Source of the DNA: Synechococcus sp. UW179A
GTDB lineage: Bacteria > Cyanobacteriota > Cyanobacteriia > PCC-6307 > Cyanobiaceae
DNA: 64,000 bases
Assembly (NCBI RefSeq): GCF_900473965.1
Contig: NZ_UCNJ01000012.1
Span: 372,001 to 436,000 of the forward strand
Direction of reading: 5' to 3'
Below the pieces are notes generated by a model. That model worked only from the letters and a program-made list of their open reading frames with translations, ran no database searches and was not told the DNA's origin. A program made the position numbers and the translations under genes. Position 1 is the stretch's first letter; each line of letters opens with the position of its first letter. Below are positions 1-9,080 of this stretch, piece by piece.

Positions 1-1052
1 TCTCCCGCACTGCTGTCGACGAGCACAACCCGGTTGGGACGTCCAAAGCTACATCCCAGTTCCTGAAGAAGAGTGAGAAAGCCTCGGTCGCTGCCTCCTC
101 GCAACCAGCCATCTCCCGAAGGGTTGATTGTTGAAGTAACGGTGTCACCAACGCCCACCAGGTGTGGCATCTGATCACGGGGTATCCGTTGTTTACACAG
201 GGCAAGCAGCGACGCATGGTCGTGGGGTGCATTTCGAACGTTGAACTCTTCACCGAGAGGTGCGGTGCCTGTGCGCGCTTGGATATGGCGATTGATCAAG
301 ACCAGTAACCCGGCTTCCTTGATAGCTCCCCGCAACATGAACTGGATATCGGTGCTGCCGACATTTCCCTGCTCGGCTGGCTTGAGCCGTTCATGGCCAA
401 GGGAGTCGCGCCCGAGGTTGGGAGCGACGTGCAGAAAGAAAGAGTCCTGAAGCCCTTCGGCCACAGCCATTGCCATCAGTTGCTGCATGAGCGACTCCAG
501 CATTGACTGCAATCGCCGCTGATGCTCAACATCATCAGGGGTTCGACTGAACAGGTGGTTGAGATTGATGGTTGGTGAGAGCTGAGTGTCTAGAACCGCC
601 AGCTCCAACTCAACGGCAAGCTGCTCATCGCTCAATTCCGGCATCAAGGCAGGAAGCATGGAACTCATCAGAGCCCTCATTCGCTCCGGGACGGAAGCCA
701 GGAAGCTGATTTCAGACTCACTGACTCCAGGATGCGTGACATTGCCGAATTCATCCTGGAGCTGCACTCCACCAGCAGCAAGACCGGGTAAATAGAGCCC
801 TTGGCTTCGCGCTATTGCACTGTCACCGAGTGCCGTTTCAACCAGACGGTTCACACCACGACGACCTTCGTGCTCACCATTCGTGAGAACAGCGAAGCTG
901 CCTCGTAATCGGGCTGCAGCGTGGACGTAGTCCGGAGAAATAGTCCTGGTTAGGGGATCCTTCACCAGTGGAATGCAGACCCCATCAAGGTCCTGAACGA
1001 TCAACAGGTCAGGACTGTCAACGAGTTCTCGATGCAATGAAGCAAGATCCAT
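1..1052 (-). CDS. stpA: Glucosylglycerol-3-phosphate phosphatase, 3' end outside window
   Basis: This gene would dephosphorylate glucosylglycerol phosphate, the last step in making the compatible solute glucosylglycerol in salt-adapted cyanobacteria. Reading the minus strand from an ATG at 1050-1052 gives about 350 residues before the window ends; the family is usually a little over 400 residues, so the C-terminus is missing. The N-terminus carries the family signature LIVQDLDGVC followed by LVKDPLTRTISPDYVHAA and VLTNGEHEGRRGVNRLVE; the DLDG resembles the HAD-type nucleophile loop. An in-frame stop lies ten codons before the ATG, which limits the start. The gene is followed upstream by a glutathione S-transferase gene on the same strand, 89 bases away. 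Identification rests on recalled family motifs; I consider it very likely. Confidence 0.85.
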   Translation of the reverse strand, partial: MDLASLHRELVDSPDLLIVQDLDGVCIPLVKDPLTRTISPDYVHAAARLRGSFAVLTNGEHEGRRGVNRLVETALGDSAIARSQGLYLPGLAAGGVQLQDEFGNVTHPGVSESEISFLASVPERMRALMSSMLPALMPELSDEQLAVELELAVLDTQLSPTINLNHLFSRTPDDVEHQRRLQSMLESLMQQLMAMAVAEGLQDSFFLHVAPNLGRDSLGHERLKPAEQGNVGSTDIQFMLRGAIKEAGLLVLINRHIQARTGTAPLGEEFNVRNAPHDHASLLALCKQRIPRDQMPHLVGVGDTVTSTINPSGDGWLRGGSDRGFLTLLQELGCSFGRPNRVVLVDSSAG

Positions 1053-1141
1053 CCGAACCAGGGTTGCCGCAGTCTTGGTTCACACCCTCCCATGCATTGA
1101 CTGAATCGCCAATCAGCACGGACCAAGACATTGATCACAGT

Positions 1142-1726
1142 TCAGGCATACCCCATGACAAACCTGTAAGCCGGACGTCGGCTTGTGGACTCGATCACCG
1201 CCTGAACGACGGGATAAGGGCTGAGATCGATCTCAGGAAAAAACAGCGGCAGGTAACTGAGGTAAGCGTGGACAGCGCAGTCCGCTGCTCCCCAACAATC
1301 ACCAACGAGAGGACGTTCAGGATCCAATTGCTGATTGAGCGTCTCCATGAGTCGTGGGAATTCACGCTCGCGATTGGAGGGAACGAACAGAGCAATGGAA
1401 AGCGTTGAGTTGGCAAACAACACCCACTGGCTGGTCAGGGCTCGCTGTGCAGGCGTGATGATCTCGCCGCTATAATTCTCGGCCAGATGCAGCAGGATTG
1501 CTCCGCTTTCAAACAACTTCAGGGGAGATCCATCCTCAAGCAGCACGTCGCTGTCGATCAGCGCGGGCAACTTTCCAAATGGGTTGATGCCAAGAAAATC
1601 TGGCTGGTGATGCTGCTTCGACTGAAGGTCCAGTTCCACCAGCTCGTAGTCGATCGCTTTCTCTTCCATGAACCAGCGGGGCATGCTGGCTCGTGTTCTT
1701 GGACCACCAAAGAGCTTTAAAGCCAT
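1142..1726 (-). CDS. Glutathione S-transferase family protein
   Basis: A 194-residue protein with the thioredoxin-like N-terminal fold of glutathione S-transferases: it opens MALKLFGGPRTRASMPRW, and the conserved cis-proline region is NPFGKLPALID at about residues 48-58, followed by LFESGAILLHLAE, the usual glutathione-contacting loop. The remainder is an all-helical C-terminal half of normal size. Expected role is glutathione conjugation or reduction of an electrophile or peroxide in the cytosol; substrate cannot be told. It ends 89 bases before the phosphatase gene on the same strand and faces away from the SemiSWEET gene across about 190 bases. The start is an ATG at 1726. Confidence 0.85.
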   Translation of the reverse strand: MALKLFGGPRTRASMPRWFMEEKAIDYELVELDLQSKQHHQPDFLGINPFGKLPALIDSDVLLEDGSPLKLFESGAILLHLAENYSGEIITPAQRALTSQWVLFANSTLSIALFVPSNREREFPRLMETLNQQLDPERPLVGDCWGAADCAVHAYLSYLPLFFPEIDLSPYPVVQAVIESTSRRPAYRFVMGYA

Positions 1727-1915
1727 GGATCACTTCAACAAAATTCAATGCTGGCAATGAACAGTTGAAGATTCAAGGTTCATTAGGTCACAACATCAGT
1801 TTTTACTGTCCTGTAAAACCCAACGCTGTGATTGATCATTCGGATTGTGCGATCAGACAGTTGAAGTGGCCAGCTAGCATTAGAAGCAGAACCATAATCA
1901 AAAGACATCGTACAA

Positions 1916-2215
1916 ATGCCATTCGATTTGAGTTCTTCAGAATTGTTCGGCTTCGCAGCGGCAACGCTTTCAACGATCGCATTCTTGCCACAAGTCATCA
2001 AAACCTGGAAAACCCAATCAGCGAAAGACGTTTCTTATGCTCTTTTACTGACTTTCAGCACTGGCTGTCTGTGTTGGGTGATCTATGGATATCAGGTTGA
2101 GGCCAAACCGGTGATGATCGCAAATGCGTTCACATTAACGTTAAACCTAGCAATTCTGGCGATGAAATTTAGCTTCGAAAAGGAAGTAAAAACAACTTTT
2201 CAAGGAAATCAATAG
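1916..2215 (+). CDS. SemiSWEET-type sugar transporter (PQ-loop)
   Basis: A 99-residue membrane protein with three predicted transmembrane segments, the size and order of a bacterial SemiSWEET. The first segment contains the diagnostic PQ motif, STIAFLPQVIKTWKTQSAKD at about residues 19-38, followed by a second segment LLLTFSTGCLCWVIYGY and a third after ANAFTLTLNLAILAMKF. SemiSWEETs work as homodimers that let sugars cross the inner membrane down their gradient. The start ATG at 1916 gives a normal N-terminus. The stop codon overlaps the 3' end of the convergent small gene by seven bases. Confidence 0.85.
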   Translation: MPFDLSSSELFGFAAATLSTIAFLPQVIKTWKTQSAKDVSYALLLTFSTGCLCWVIYGYQVEAKPVMIANAFTLTLNLAILAMKFSFEKEVKTTFQGNQ

Positions 2216-2466
2216 TGGCTTTTAAGAATTTGAAGAATATCCTGTAGTTGATCAATTTGAATGGAGTCTCGTTTTTGCTCGTCGAGCAAGATCATTTCAA
2301 ACCCATCCCAGTTTTTAATCAGATCAACTTCAACAAATTCATTGTTCAACATCATTCTAATATTGACCCCCCAGTCTGCAGAGTCCACCAACAGACCTTC
2401 TAATAAACCAATATCTGAATTTCCGAGCAGAGTACGAATCTCATTTTCCATCTCAGCACTGTTCAT
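2209..2466 (-). CDS. Small hypothetical protein
   Basis: An 85-residue protein counted from the ATG at 2466; a TTG seven codons upstream (2487) would give 92 residues. It is soluble and acidic, with MNSAEMENEIRTLLG at its start, two short strands (WGVNIRMMLNNEFVEVDLI, then WDGFEMILLDE) and a final helix DQLQDILQILKSHY. I do not recognise the family. It converges on the SemiSWEET gene and overlaps its end by seven bases. It lies at the start of the AT-rich segment that holds the peptide locus, but nothing links it to that locus. Coding potential is moderate. Confidence 0.45.
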   Translation of the reverse strand: MNSAEMENEIRTLLGNSDIGLLEGLLVDSADWGVNIRMMLNNEFVEVDLIKNWDGFEMILLDEQKRDSIQIDQLQDILQILKSHY

Positions 2467-2920
2467 CAAACCAAGTTTAAATTGCAATCATAGGTGTGTC
2501 AGCACCAACATGGTATACCTTAAGGGCAAGTCATTCGTTACATGTGCAGGAAAAACTGTATCAATGACATCTGATTCCCTAACAGAATTAGATACGACGC
2601 GAAGAATGAGCAACTCTGCTGAAACTATGACAATAAAAAATCCCCTGATTGAAGCCAAGGAAAGCTGAAGGGATCGAAACCAATCACTAGCCAATCAGCA
2701 AGTGGTCAGTGGTCAATGAACTCTTGTTAATGAACCAACAATACAAATGAAAAATGAGATGAGGAAAGCAAAAACAAACCGAAATTAATTATGGTCTAGA
2801 GATATTGGGTAAGGATAGACATTAGCCAGCTCATATGACATCAACTCTTGGTTAAAAAAAATTATGAGCACTGATCAAAAAAAATTTTTCGGACGTGAGT
2901 CGACACAAGCATAAATCAAA
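2467..2920. other. AT-rich spacer downstream of the P450 gene
   Basis: No convincing gene. A 68-codon open frame on the minus strand (2488-2694) starts only with TTG and has no recognisable content apart from one hydrophobic stretch. Two runs of eight A residues followed closely by T-rich sequence (about 2855-2890) lie just after the end of the peptide operon and may help stop transcription, but I see no strong hairpin with them. Confidence 0.5.
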
Positions 2921-4012
2921 TTAAATTATAATTTGTGGATTTTCGAGATAGGTAAGGATTGGATGAGAAGCAAAACATTTACAATCTAATTTTAGGTGCT
3001 TGAAATCAGATTCAACAATATCAATAAAAACCCTCAATACAATTGGAGAGACAAACTTTCCGATACATGAATACTCCCCAAATCCAAACGTAAGGGTACG
3101 ATGGTTGCTTGCACTCATCAGAGAATTAACAACCTGGATAGAAATCATAACAGTATCGCCTGATTTAACTGTAAAATCATCAAAATCAAGATCTGAGGTA
3201 GAAACTCTGGCAATAAACCTAAAATACGGGAAATATGTAAGGATATAATCAGCCTTTCGACCAGAGTCCAGGGATGCAAAATGTGGATATAATTGCTGAT
3301 TAGATCTGAGATACAAATAAACCTCAAAAAGGCTGGTGATCGTATCACTACCCGAAAAGAATATGAAAAAAAGGGATTCTATACTTTGCTTGGCAGTTTC
3401 TACGTCTATGTTTGGATCATCATCTAGACATACCTTGTAGAGCTCATCCACAAGGTCAATAGAAATTTGCGTGAAATCAAAGGGGAATGTCTTGAAAGCG
3501 GCAGCAAATTGCGGAGTAAGCTTTGAAAATATACCTTCAACAGGATCACTCAAATGAAGTATTTTAGAGTTAATCTTCATAGTTAGATCACTAAGATTAT
3601 TAGACAGTGATTCGCCTGTTTTCAATAGTCGGAGTGAATCTTGAATATATTGACTTGCAATGTCACCACAATAAAGATGAGATTGCTTTAAATAGTTTTT
3701 CCCTATAAATCCTCGAAATTTACGATGGATCTCGACAGACGAAAAAACAGGAAAATTCTTAATAAAACTGGCAATTTCTGGAGGTATATCAAATAGTATA
3801 TCACCAATGTTTGGTAATAATAAAGTTGAGCTAAGCATCTGTTCAGCAAGCTGGCGTGAGAAAATATAATGTGTATTATTTTGGGGCAGCGATATTGAAT
3901 AAGTAGGAGATCCCTTTGCAAAAGAGCTGACAAATTCAAAATTTAACGGTACAAACGATGGATCTTGATGAAGTCTTTGAATAAAATCAATTTGATTCAT
4001 TGAACTAATCAC
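2921..4012 (-). CDS. Cytochrome P450-like protein of the RiPP locus
   Basis: A 363-residue P450-family protein, shorter than the usual 400 or so. The heme-ligand loop is intact: FGFGEYSCIG at residues 309-318 with Cys316 as the expected thiolate ligand. The I-helix oxygen-activation motif reads FFSGSDTIT (about 218-226), matching the AGxDT pattern. In contrast, I cannot find the K-helix ExxR pair: the aligned stretch is DYILTYFPYFRFIAR (255-269), and the meander between the SIQVVN strand and the heme loop is about 20 residues short. It may oxidise a modified peptide, or be a divergent binding or non-monooxygenase P450. The GTG start (or ATG at 4000) lies inside the end of the dehydrogenase gene, so the two are translationally coupled. 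Confidence 0.8.
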   Translation of the reverse strand: MISSMNQIDFIQRLHQDPSFVPLNFEFVSSFAKGSPTYSISLPQNNTHYIFSRQLAEQMLSSTLLLPNIGDILFDIPPEIASFIKNFPVFSSVEIHRKFRGFIGKNYLKQSHLYCGDIASQYIQDSLRLLKTGESLSNNLSDLTMKINSKILHLSDPVEGIFSKLTPQFAAAFKTFPFDFTQISIDLVDELYKVCLDDDPNIDVETAKQSIESLFFIFFSGSDTITSLFEVYLYLRSNQQLYPHFASLDSGRKADYILTYFPYFRFIARVSTSDLDFDDFTVKSGDTVMISIQVVNSLMSASNHRTLTFGFGEYSCIGKFVSPIVLRVFIDIVESDFKHLKLDCKCFASHPILTYLENPQIII

Positions 4013-5315
4013 TGGGACTCAGACAAAATTCTCCGACTGCAGGCATTTTGAGTGGATCTTCTCCAATAATTTGACTAAACCGGAATGAGTCACTATTGCC
4101 CATTGGGCACCCATATAAATTGAGCAAAGAAGCTACTTGTGACATAAAACCTAAAATCACTCCAGTATTCTTGAGGGTAACGTGGTATGCCATTCGCTCA
4201 TATTTCCAGGACAACCTCTCGAGTCTTGAGACTAATATTATAAAAACGGCAGGAAGTGATTCTTTTCCAGAAGAGTGATATGCTTCAGAAATCGTCGATT
4301 TAAGATCAGAATGACTAACAGAAAGTAAAGATAATTGGTGGTGGAAAGGTGAATAATGATAGATACCTGAATCGAGTCCTGAAACGCGATTGACAACAAT
4401 AAAAGGCTCTAATTCGTGAACACCACCACCATTTGGATAAAATCTTAAACATGAATCATAGCTATTAGGATATTCATCTGAACGCAAAAATATTCTTGTA
4501 GTGTAAAAGACAGTGCCTAAAAATCTCGAAAGATCATCGAATGATAAAAAACGATTGATATCGAGACTCTTTCGCGAACGTCGTGATGAGATTGTTGATG
4601 TAAAACTAATAGCAGGTAGAGAGGATAAGACTAGTTGATTGAGTGAAATAGGATCCGCTTTTGATTTATTTGATTTATAGAAGAGATGAGGAGGATCAAC
4701 ATCATAGGGGAAGGTTGCTCCAATTGGCTGTGTGTGGTCGAAACCCTTGCGTGAATGAGCTATATGTAATTGATCGACAATATCAATAGGGATATGCCGA
4801 GATGCTTGATCATTTGAGACTTGAGATGATGTATTAGCCTGTTGGGGGATCTCATCACAAATAGATCTCATCAAATTGATGAACGAGTTATCGGAGTTCA
4901 ATAATTTTTCGACAGTTGGAATGAGTTTAATTTTAGAAGTAAGTATCCAAGCAGAACTAGGTGCCATATATATTGCCGTAGTACTATCTGTTCGGATAAT
5001 GTACTCATGATTATCATAAAAAAGAGAGACCTTCTTTGTTTTAAGAGAAATACGGCAAGAACGCTTTAACTCAAAAACAATGCCCTTACATTCTGTAAAT
5101 ATTTTTACCCTTCCGAATCCACATGAAAAGGCAAACAGTGGAAGGAGATCATTAATATGCTCTTCGAAAGAATCTGTCGAAATTGGTTGGCTGATAAGAG
5201 CAATGATCCGATCGTCTATGATTTGTGAAGGAACAATGGTATCAATAACACCAGAGCGAAGTCTGATTACATTGTCAATGTTGATAAAGTCAGGAAACTG
5301 AATAAAAAATTTCAT
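4005..5315 (-). CDS. SagB/ThcOx-type azoline dehydrogenase (FMN)
   Basis: A 436-residue protein whose second half is a nitroreductase-fold dehydrogenase of the SagB/ThcOx kind, the FMN enzyme that oxidises azolines to azoles in thiazole/oxazole peptides. Visible family features are SSRRSRKS at about 243-250 (FMN phosphate contacts), RFYPNGGGVHELEPFIV at 291-307 and LDSGIYHYSP at 314-323, then the helix YHVTLKNTGVILGFMSQVA (377-395). The first 180 or so residues are a separate, poorly conserved region; ThcOx enzymes carry peptide-clamp domains there, so this may bind the precursor leader (inference). The start ATG overlaps the YcaO stop codon as ATGA, and the P450 gene overlaps its own end, so the three genes form one operon. 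Confidence 0.88.
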   Translation of the reverse strand: MKFFIQFPDFINIDNVIRLRSGVIDTIVPSQIIDDRIIALISQPISTDSFEEHINDLLPLFAFSCGFGRVKIFTECKGIVFELKRSCRISLKTKKVSLFYDNHEYIIRTDSTTAIYMAPSSAWILTSKIKLIPTVEKLLNSDNSFINLMRSICDEIPQQANTSSQVSNDQASRHIPIDIVDQLHIAHSRKGFDHTQPIGATFPYDVDPPHLFYKSNKSKADPISLNQLVLSSLPAISFTSTISSRRSRKSLDINRFLSFDDLSRFLGTVFYTTRIFLRSDEYPNSYDSCLRFYPNGGGVHELEPFIVVNRVSGLDSGIYHYSPFHHQLSLLSVSHSDLKSTISEAYHSSGKESLPAVFIILVSRLERLSWKYERMAYHVTLKNTGVILGFMSQVASLLNLYGCPMGNSDSFRFSQIIGEDPLKMPAVGEFCLSPSD

Positions 5316-7615
5316 AAGAACATTGGAATTGGATTGAAGTCAGTCTCCTTATTTTGATGCTGAAGATACCCCATACGAACCGGAACTTCGAACAATCGAT
5401 CACAACCATATCTAGCCCAGAAATGTGATAATTGTGGAACTATTGTTTTTGTACATGAAATATTGATATTAGGTTTAGTGTAGTTATAGGCATAAAAATC
5501 GAAATTATGATTCATACAGAGCTGTTTTATCTGATCAAGCAGTTCACGAGATGTTGATGGCCCTTCACCTTCAAAATAATTAGAGGGGAGATCTCCATAG
5601 CATGAGGGCACCAGATAGGGTTGATTCTCAAAATTGGCGGAAGACCACCATTGAAGGGATTGTGGATCATCATATAGATAATTTGAGTCAGTGTCATCTT
5701 TAATATCTGAAACAGCTGGAAAAAACTGGTTGATTTCGCCTAGAGCACGTTGCGCTGCAATTACAGGATCAAAATGAGCACCAAATGCCATCAATATATC
5801 CTTCTTATTTTTATCAGTTCTAAAACATATAGCAGCGATCACAGGAATGTGGATATCAGTTGTTAAATCTAGAAAATATAATTCTCTATTCATTGTCTTG
5901 TAAAAAGAGTGAAGATCATCAATATATTTTGTATGAAACTTTGAAGGATGAATTCCAGGACACCGAAGCATATTATTCCACCAAATTCCAACTGCATCAC
6001 GCTCTATAAGTTCTAAAAAACCTTGAATGATTGAGTCCTGACAGTTGGCACCAACGGATATACCATTCGAACAACCAATGGAATAAAAATTGGCTTCATA
6101 ATCAGAATCATAGCCAAAAAAAAGATAACCAGAGGGAAGGAGTATTTCTCTATCATTAATTAAATCGTAGCCTTTTGACCACTCAAGTTGAGTGTTCTCA
6201 TTGGTTGGGAAAGGAATATTAGCAAACCGATAATTCTGATCATTCCATAATTCACGTTGTTGATATTGTAAATCTGAAAATTTTAAGCATGCTTGTAATG
6301 ATACGGAAGGCATTCTAAGATCAGACTGGGAGCTAAAAATAACAGTCTGTTCCTTATTATGTAATGGAGAAAATCGCTCAATCGCCTCAGCAATGGCTCC
6401 AGCCTTTGCTTGTGCATCGCTTTCACCTTTGCCTTGGGAATTAGTACGTAATCCTGCTTTTAAATCACTGATTGAATTCAGATGAACAGCCCAATTATGC
6501 CCTGAATTATAAACATGATACATATCAGACTCACTTTGCTTTACTTTCGTTAGGAATTTAACGACACCTGTTAACGGACTTACTAAGTGCTCAGCGTTAT
6601 CGATGAACATATTAGCGGATAGGCTACGGAGACCAGATTGAGAATTTTGTAGATGAACTTCAACGTTTAAATCTGCTTTAAGATTCTGAATTGGGTCGAA
6701 ATCAAATTGACAATTATAGTTTTGGCATGAGAGATGTCTACGCAGTACATGATATTGTTGCCTATCAATGCCAAGATAATCAATATATTCAACGAATGGT
6801 AATTTTGGCATTGTTGAATCTAATAAATGAAGTCGTTTTAATAGATTTGCATAAATCATCACAGCAAAAGATTCTGCATTCCACCAATTTCGTAGAAATA
6901 AACTGGTGTTTGATAATTTCGAACTTCTTACAGTATTTTGATAAAGTCGTATTTCATCTGTTTCTTCTAATGTATTGAACAAACAATTTGAGCAAGGGCT
7001 AGATCCGTTATTAAATAGTTGGGAGATGATAATACCTGTCTTTGTTGAAATAATTATTTGGAATAGATCGCGATCTATGCAACTTTTCGCAATCTCTTGG
7101 TATATGTACTCTTTATCGGCAATTGTAGGCTTGTCATTAATAAGAAAAGTCCTAACGTTTAGGCCCTGTAAATGCTTTGAAGTACAACAACTATACAAAT
7201 TTGCTAATTTATTATCATCGGATTGATAAGATTGCTTGGTAAGATCTTCTACTGTTAGGCAACAAGAATTATCATCAAATATAAGATCGCTTAGATTTAA
7301 TCCGAGTCTCACGTGAAACAGATATTGATTCTGAATTTGCTCATTCTCGAAATCAACAATAAAATAGTTTTTACTAATCCATTCTGCACATTTGAAGATT
7401 AAGATGGATAAATCCTGATTTATTTTGTCTGATAATCTATGAATCTCTATAGAGTTTATAGACTCTAGTTGCTTATATATATCAATAAATAATTTGTCGT
7501 AGACAACATTCGATGAGTCCAATGTAGATACAACGATAGACTCGTCGTCGAACAAATAGTCATTAAAAGGACTTAAGCGGATCCTGCGTGTAGGCCTTAA
7601 TAATCTTACTACCAA
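5312..7615 (-). CDS. YcaO cyclodehydratase fused to leader-binding E1-like domain
   Basis: A 767-residue fusion of the two parts of a TOMM cyclodehydratase. Residues 1 to about 340 resemble the E1-like or ocin-ThiF-like partner that binds the leader, with Cys pairs at 208/211 (CSNC) and 297/302 that could hold a structural zinc. From about 345 on is the YcaO domain: SQGKGESDAQAKAGAIAEAI at 393-412 and GFLELIERDAVGIWW at 532-546 are the ATP/Mg-binding signatures. The C-terminus NPIPMFL resembles the PxPxP-like tail needed for activity. It would use ATP to turn Ser, Thr or Cys of the precursors into azolines. The start is TTG at 7615; an in-frame stop six codons upstream leaves little choice. 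Its stop overlaps the next gene. Confidence 0.9.
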   Translation of the reverse strand: MVVRLLRPTRRIRLSPFNDYLFDDESIVVSTLDSSNVVYDKLFIDIYKQLESINSIEIHRLSDKINQDLSILIFKCAEWISKNYFIVDFENEQIQNQYLFHVRLGLNLSDLIFDDNSCCLTVEDLTKQSYQSDDNKLANLYSCCTSKHLQGLNVRTFLINDKPTIADKEYIYQEIAKSCIDRDLFQIIISTKTGIIISQLFNNGSSPCSNCLFNTLEETDEIRLYQNTVRSSKLSNTSLFLRNWWNAESFAVMIYANLLKRLHLLDSTMPKLPFVEYIDYLGIDRQQYHVLRRHLSCQNYNCQFDFDPIQNLKADLNVEVHLQNSQSGLRSLSANMFIDNAEHLVSPLTGVVKFLTKVKQSESDMYHVYNSGHNWAVHLNSISDLKAGLRTNSQGKGESDAQAKAGAIAEAIERFSPLHNKEQTVIFSSQSDLRMPSVSLQACLKFSDLQYQQRELWNDQNYRFANIPFPTNENTQLEWSKGYDLINDREILLPSGYLFFGYDSDYEANFYSIGCSNGISVGANCQDSIIQGFLELIERDAVGIWWNNMLRCPGIHPSKFHTKYIDDLHSFYKTMNRELYFLDLTTDIHIPVIAAICFRTDKNKKDILMAFGAHFDPVIAAQRALGEINQFFPAVSDIKDDTDSNYLYDDPQSLQWWSSANFENQPYLVPSCYGDLPSNYFEGEGPSTSRELLDQIKQLCMNHNFDFYAYNYTKPNINISCTKTIVPQLSHFWARYGCDRLFEVPVRMGYLQHQNKETDFNPIPMFL

Positions 7616-7813
7616 GAGTAGACTAATATTCTAATATAATGGTAGCCATAGGTTGATAAATGTGCATATATATTGCGAGTTTTAACTTATGCCGGCTTGC
7701 ACCTCCATGGCAGATGCAAATCATCAGAATGTTGATAATCAACAATTGTTCTTTTGCCATTAAATTGTATGGTGGCAACTTAGCTCAATACTTTGTGCTC
7801 TGTTAAAAAATAA

Positions 7814-7843
7814 AGTATAACTTGCAACGATTTTAATTATCAA
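7814..7843 (-). promoter_or_regulatory. Putative sigma-70 promoter of the YcaO operon
   Basis: On the minus strand a -35-like TTGATA (7838-7843) and a -10-like TATACT (7814-7819) are separated by 18 bases. This would start an RNA about 190 bases before the YcaO start codon. It is a sequence match only. Confidence 0.4.
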
Positions 7844-7866
7844 CCTTAGCAAAGATCATGCAAAGT

Positions 7867-7897
7867 GTAAAAAATCATCAAGCCTTTGTAAAGGCTT
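7867..7897 (-). terminator. Likely rho-independent terminator between precursors and YcaO operon
   Basis: A perfect palindrome, AAGCCTTT (7880-7887) and AAAGGCTT (7890-7897), is followed on the minus strand by GATGATTTTTT. It could end or attenuate transcripts coming from the precursor genes before the separate YcaO promoter. The rest of 7616-8133 shows no gene. Confidence 0.5.
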
Positions 7898-8133
7898 TAA
7901 TAAAGATGAAAACAGTAGATCATTATTGTCAATTTTACCTATGAATACTAGACAATCTCAGCCCAATTAAACAATACTAACCATTATACTAGCAAATCAC
8001 CTGGAACGCAGACAATCAATAACGTCTGAAATAGCTATTACTTATTATGCGCTATATATCAAGAATAACTAATCTCACTCAAAAATTATTCCGTCAAATC
8101 AGGGCAATATCCTCACCAGATCCAATTATGTTC

Positions 8134-8541
8134 TTAACCATTCTTTTTGGGCTTCGCGCAGTAGCTTCCAGCTGAACCTGAGGTGCTTGCTGAACCTGCT
8201 GGACAGCCCATCGTTCCAGCGGTTCCTGCACAGGCAGCTGACGAACTCCCTTCTGATAAGGAGGATAATTGCTCTTCACTCAAAACGTCACTGGTCGGTT
8301 TTTGAGGAAGAGGAAGATGTAGCGTGTTGCTGTAATCTGTTTCATAAGCCACAAACTTAAATCCTTCTGTATCAAAACCATTTTCTTCCAAGACACCACT
8401 TAAATCAGATTTCAGGCGTTCTCTCAATTCTGGGTTTGACCAAGACTCTTCCACAAGCCTTTCATAGATGTGCATGAATTGTTTAGCACGATTTTCGTCG
8501 TAAGAGAGTTTGAAATGTCCTTGAGCAGCTCCAAAAGTCAT
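8134..8541 (-). CDS. NHLP-leader RiPP precursor, copy A (type I)
   Basis: A 135-residue precursor peptide. Residues 1 to about 95 form a nitrile-hydratase-like leader (YERLVEESWSNPELRERLKS, GVLEENGFDTEG, then HLPLPQKP and LSEEQLSSLSEG); the rest is a core rich in Ser, Thr, Ala, Gly and three Cys, including MGCPAGSASTSGSAGSYC and the tail AKPKKNG. Cores of this composition are typical substrates for YcaO cyclodehydratases, and Ser/Thr are also substrates for a LanM-type dehydratase. The expected GG cleavage site is EG here. It is the last gene of the precursor series, 62 bases after copy B, and nearly identical to copy C. Confidence 0.88.
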   Translation of the reverse strand: MTFGAAQGHFKLSYDENRAKQFMHIYERLVEESWSNPELRERLKSDLSGVLEENGFDTEGFKFVAYETDYSNTLHLPLPQKPTSDVLSEEQLSSLSEGSSSAACAGTAGTMGCPAGSASTSGSAGSYCAKPKKNG

Positions 8542-8603
8542 AATAAATACAAAGGTGGGAAGAAATGGTTTACAAAAAGGAGGTAATAATTAAGTTTGGA
8601 TTA

Positions 8604-9080
8604 CTATTCTGCTGGAATTGCTGCTGTAGCATGTGCTTCCGCGTTCTGCGATTGTTTACTTGGAGCTGCACCGCATGATCCTGTTGAGCCTACCGAACCA
8701 ATTGGACAACTTGCTGTTCCTGCAGTACTACTTGTTCCATTACTTGACGATCCGCCGGAAATAGAACTTAATTCCTCTTCACTGAGGATTTGTGCATCTG
8801 GCTTTCTAGGTAAAGGAATAATCACCGGCTCGTCGCCTGGTTGATAGAGCTGTGTCTCAACCATCTGAATGGATATATCATGCTCCTTCAATTCACTCAC
8901 ATCAAAGCCTCGCTCTGCAAATACCTCTACAGGATTTTCAATTAAACGAGAACGAAGAGCTGGATCGGTCCATGATTCATGCACCAGCTTTTCATACATC
9001 ACCGTAAAGTCATTGGCAATTGATTCGTCAATGAATGAACTACTGAGATCGAGCTTTCCGCTCCTAAGGCCAAATACCAT
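8604..9080 (-). CDS. NHLP-leader RiPP precursor, copy B (type II)
   Basis: A 158-residue precursor of the second type. The leader starts MVFGLRSGKLDLSSSF, has the NHLP core motif YEKLVHESWTDPALRSRLIE, the VIIPLPRKPD linker and LSEEELSSISGG with an intact Gly-Gly. The core begins SSSNGTSSTAGTASCPIGSV and holds two Cys (SCP and GSCG), followed by a long charged and Ala-rich tail (SKQSQNAEAHATAAIPAE) absent from type I. It precedes copy A by 62 bases, forming one of four type II-type I pairs. On the minus strand TGCTATGTATAAT begins 33 bases before the ATG and may be its -10 promoter. Confidence 0.88.
   Translation of the reverse strand: MVFGLRSGKLDLSSSFIDESIANDFTVMYEKLVHESWTDPALRSRLIENPVEVFAERGFDVSELKEHDISIQMVETQLYQPGDEPVIIPLPRKPDAQILSEEELSSISGGSSSNGTSSTAGTASCPIGSVGSTGSCGAAPSKQSQNAEAHATAAIPAE

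Noticed and set aside
2488..2694. 68-codon minus-strand frame
   Set aside because: Only a TTG start, no family resemblance, placed in AT-rich spacer.
7616..8133. Possible further precursor gene before YcaO
   Set aside because: No NHLP or Nif11 pattern in any frame; only a terminator-like palindrome and a promoter-like pair.
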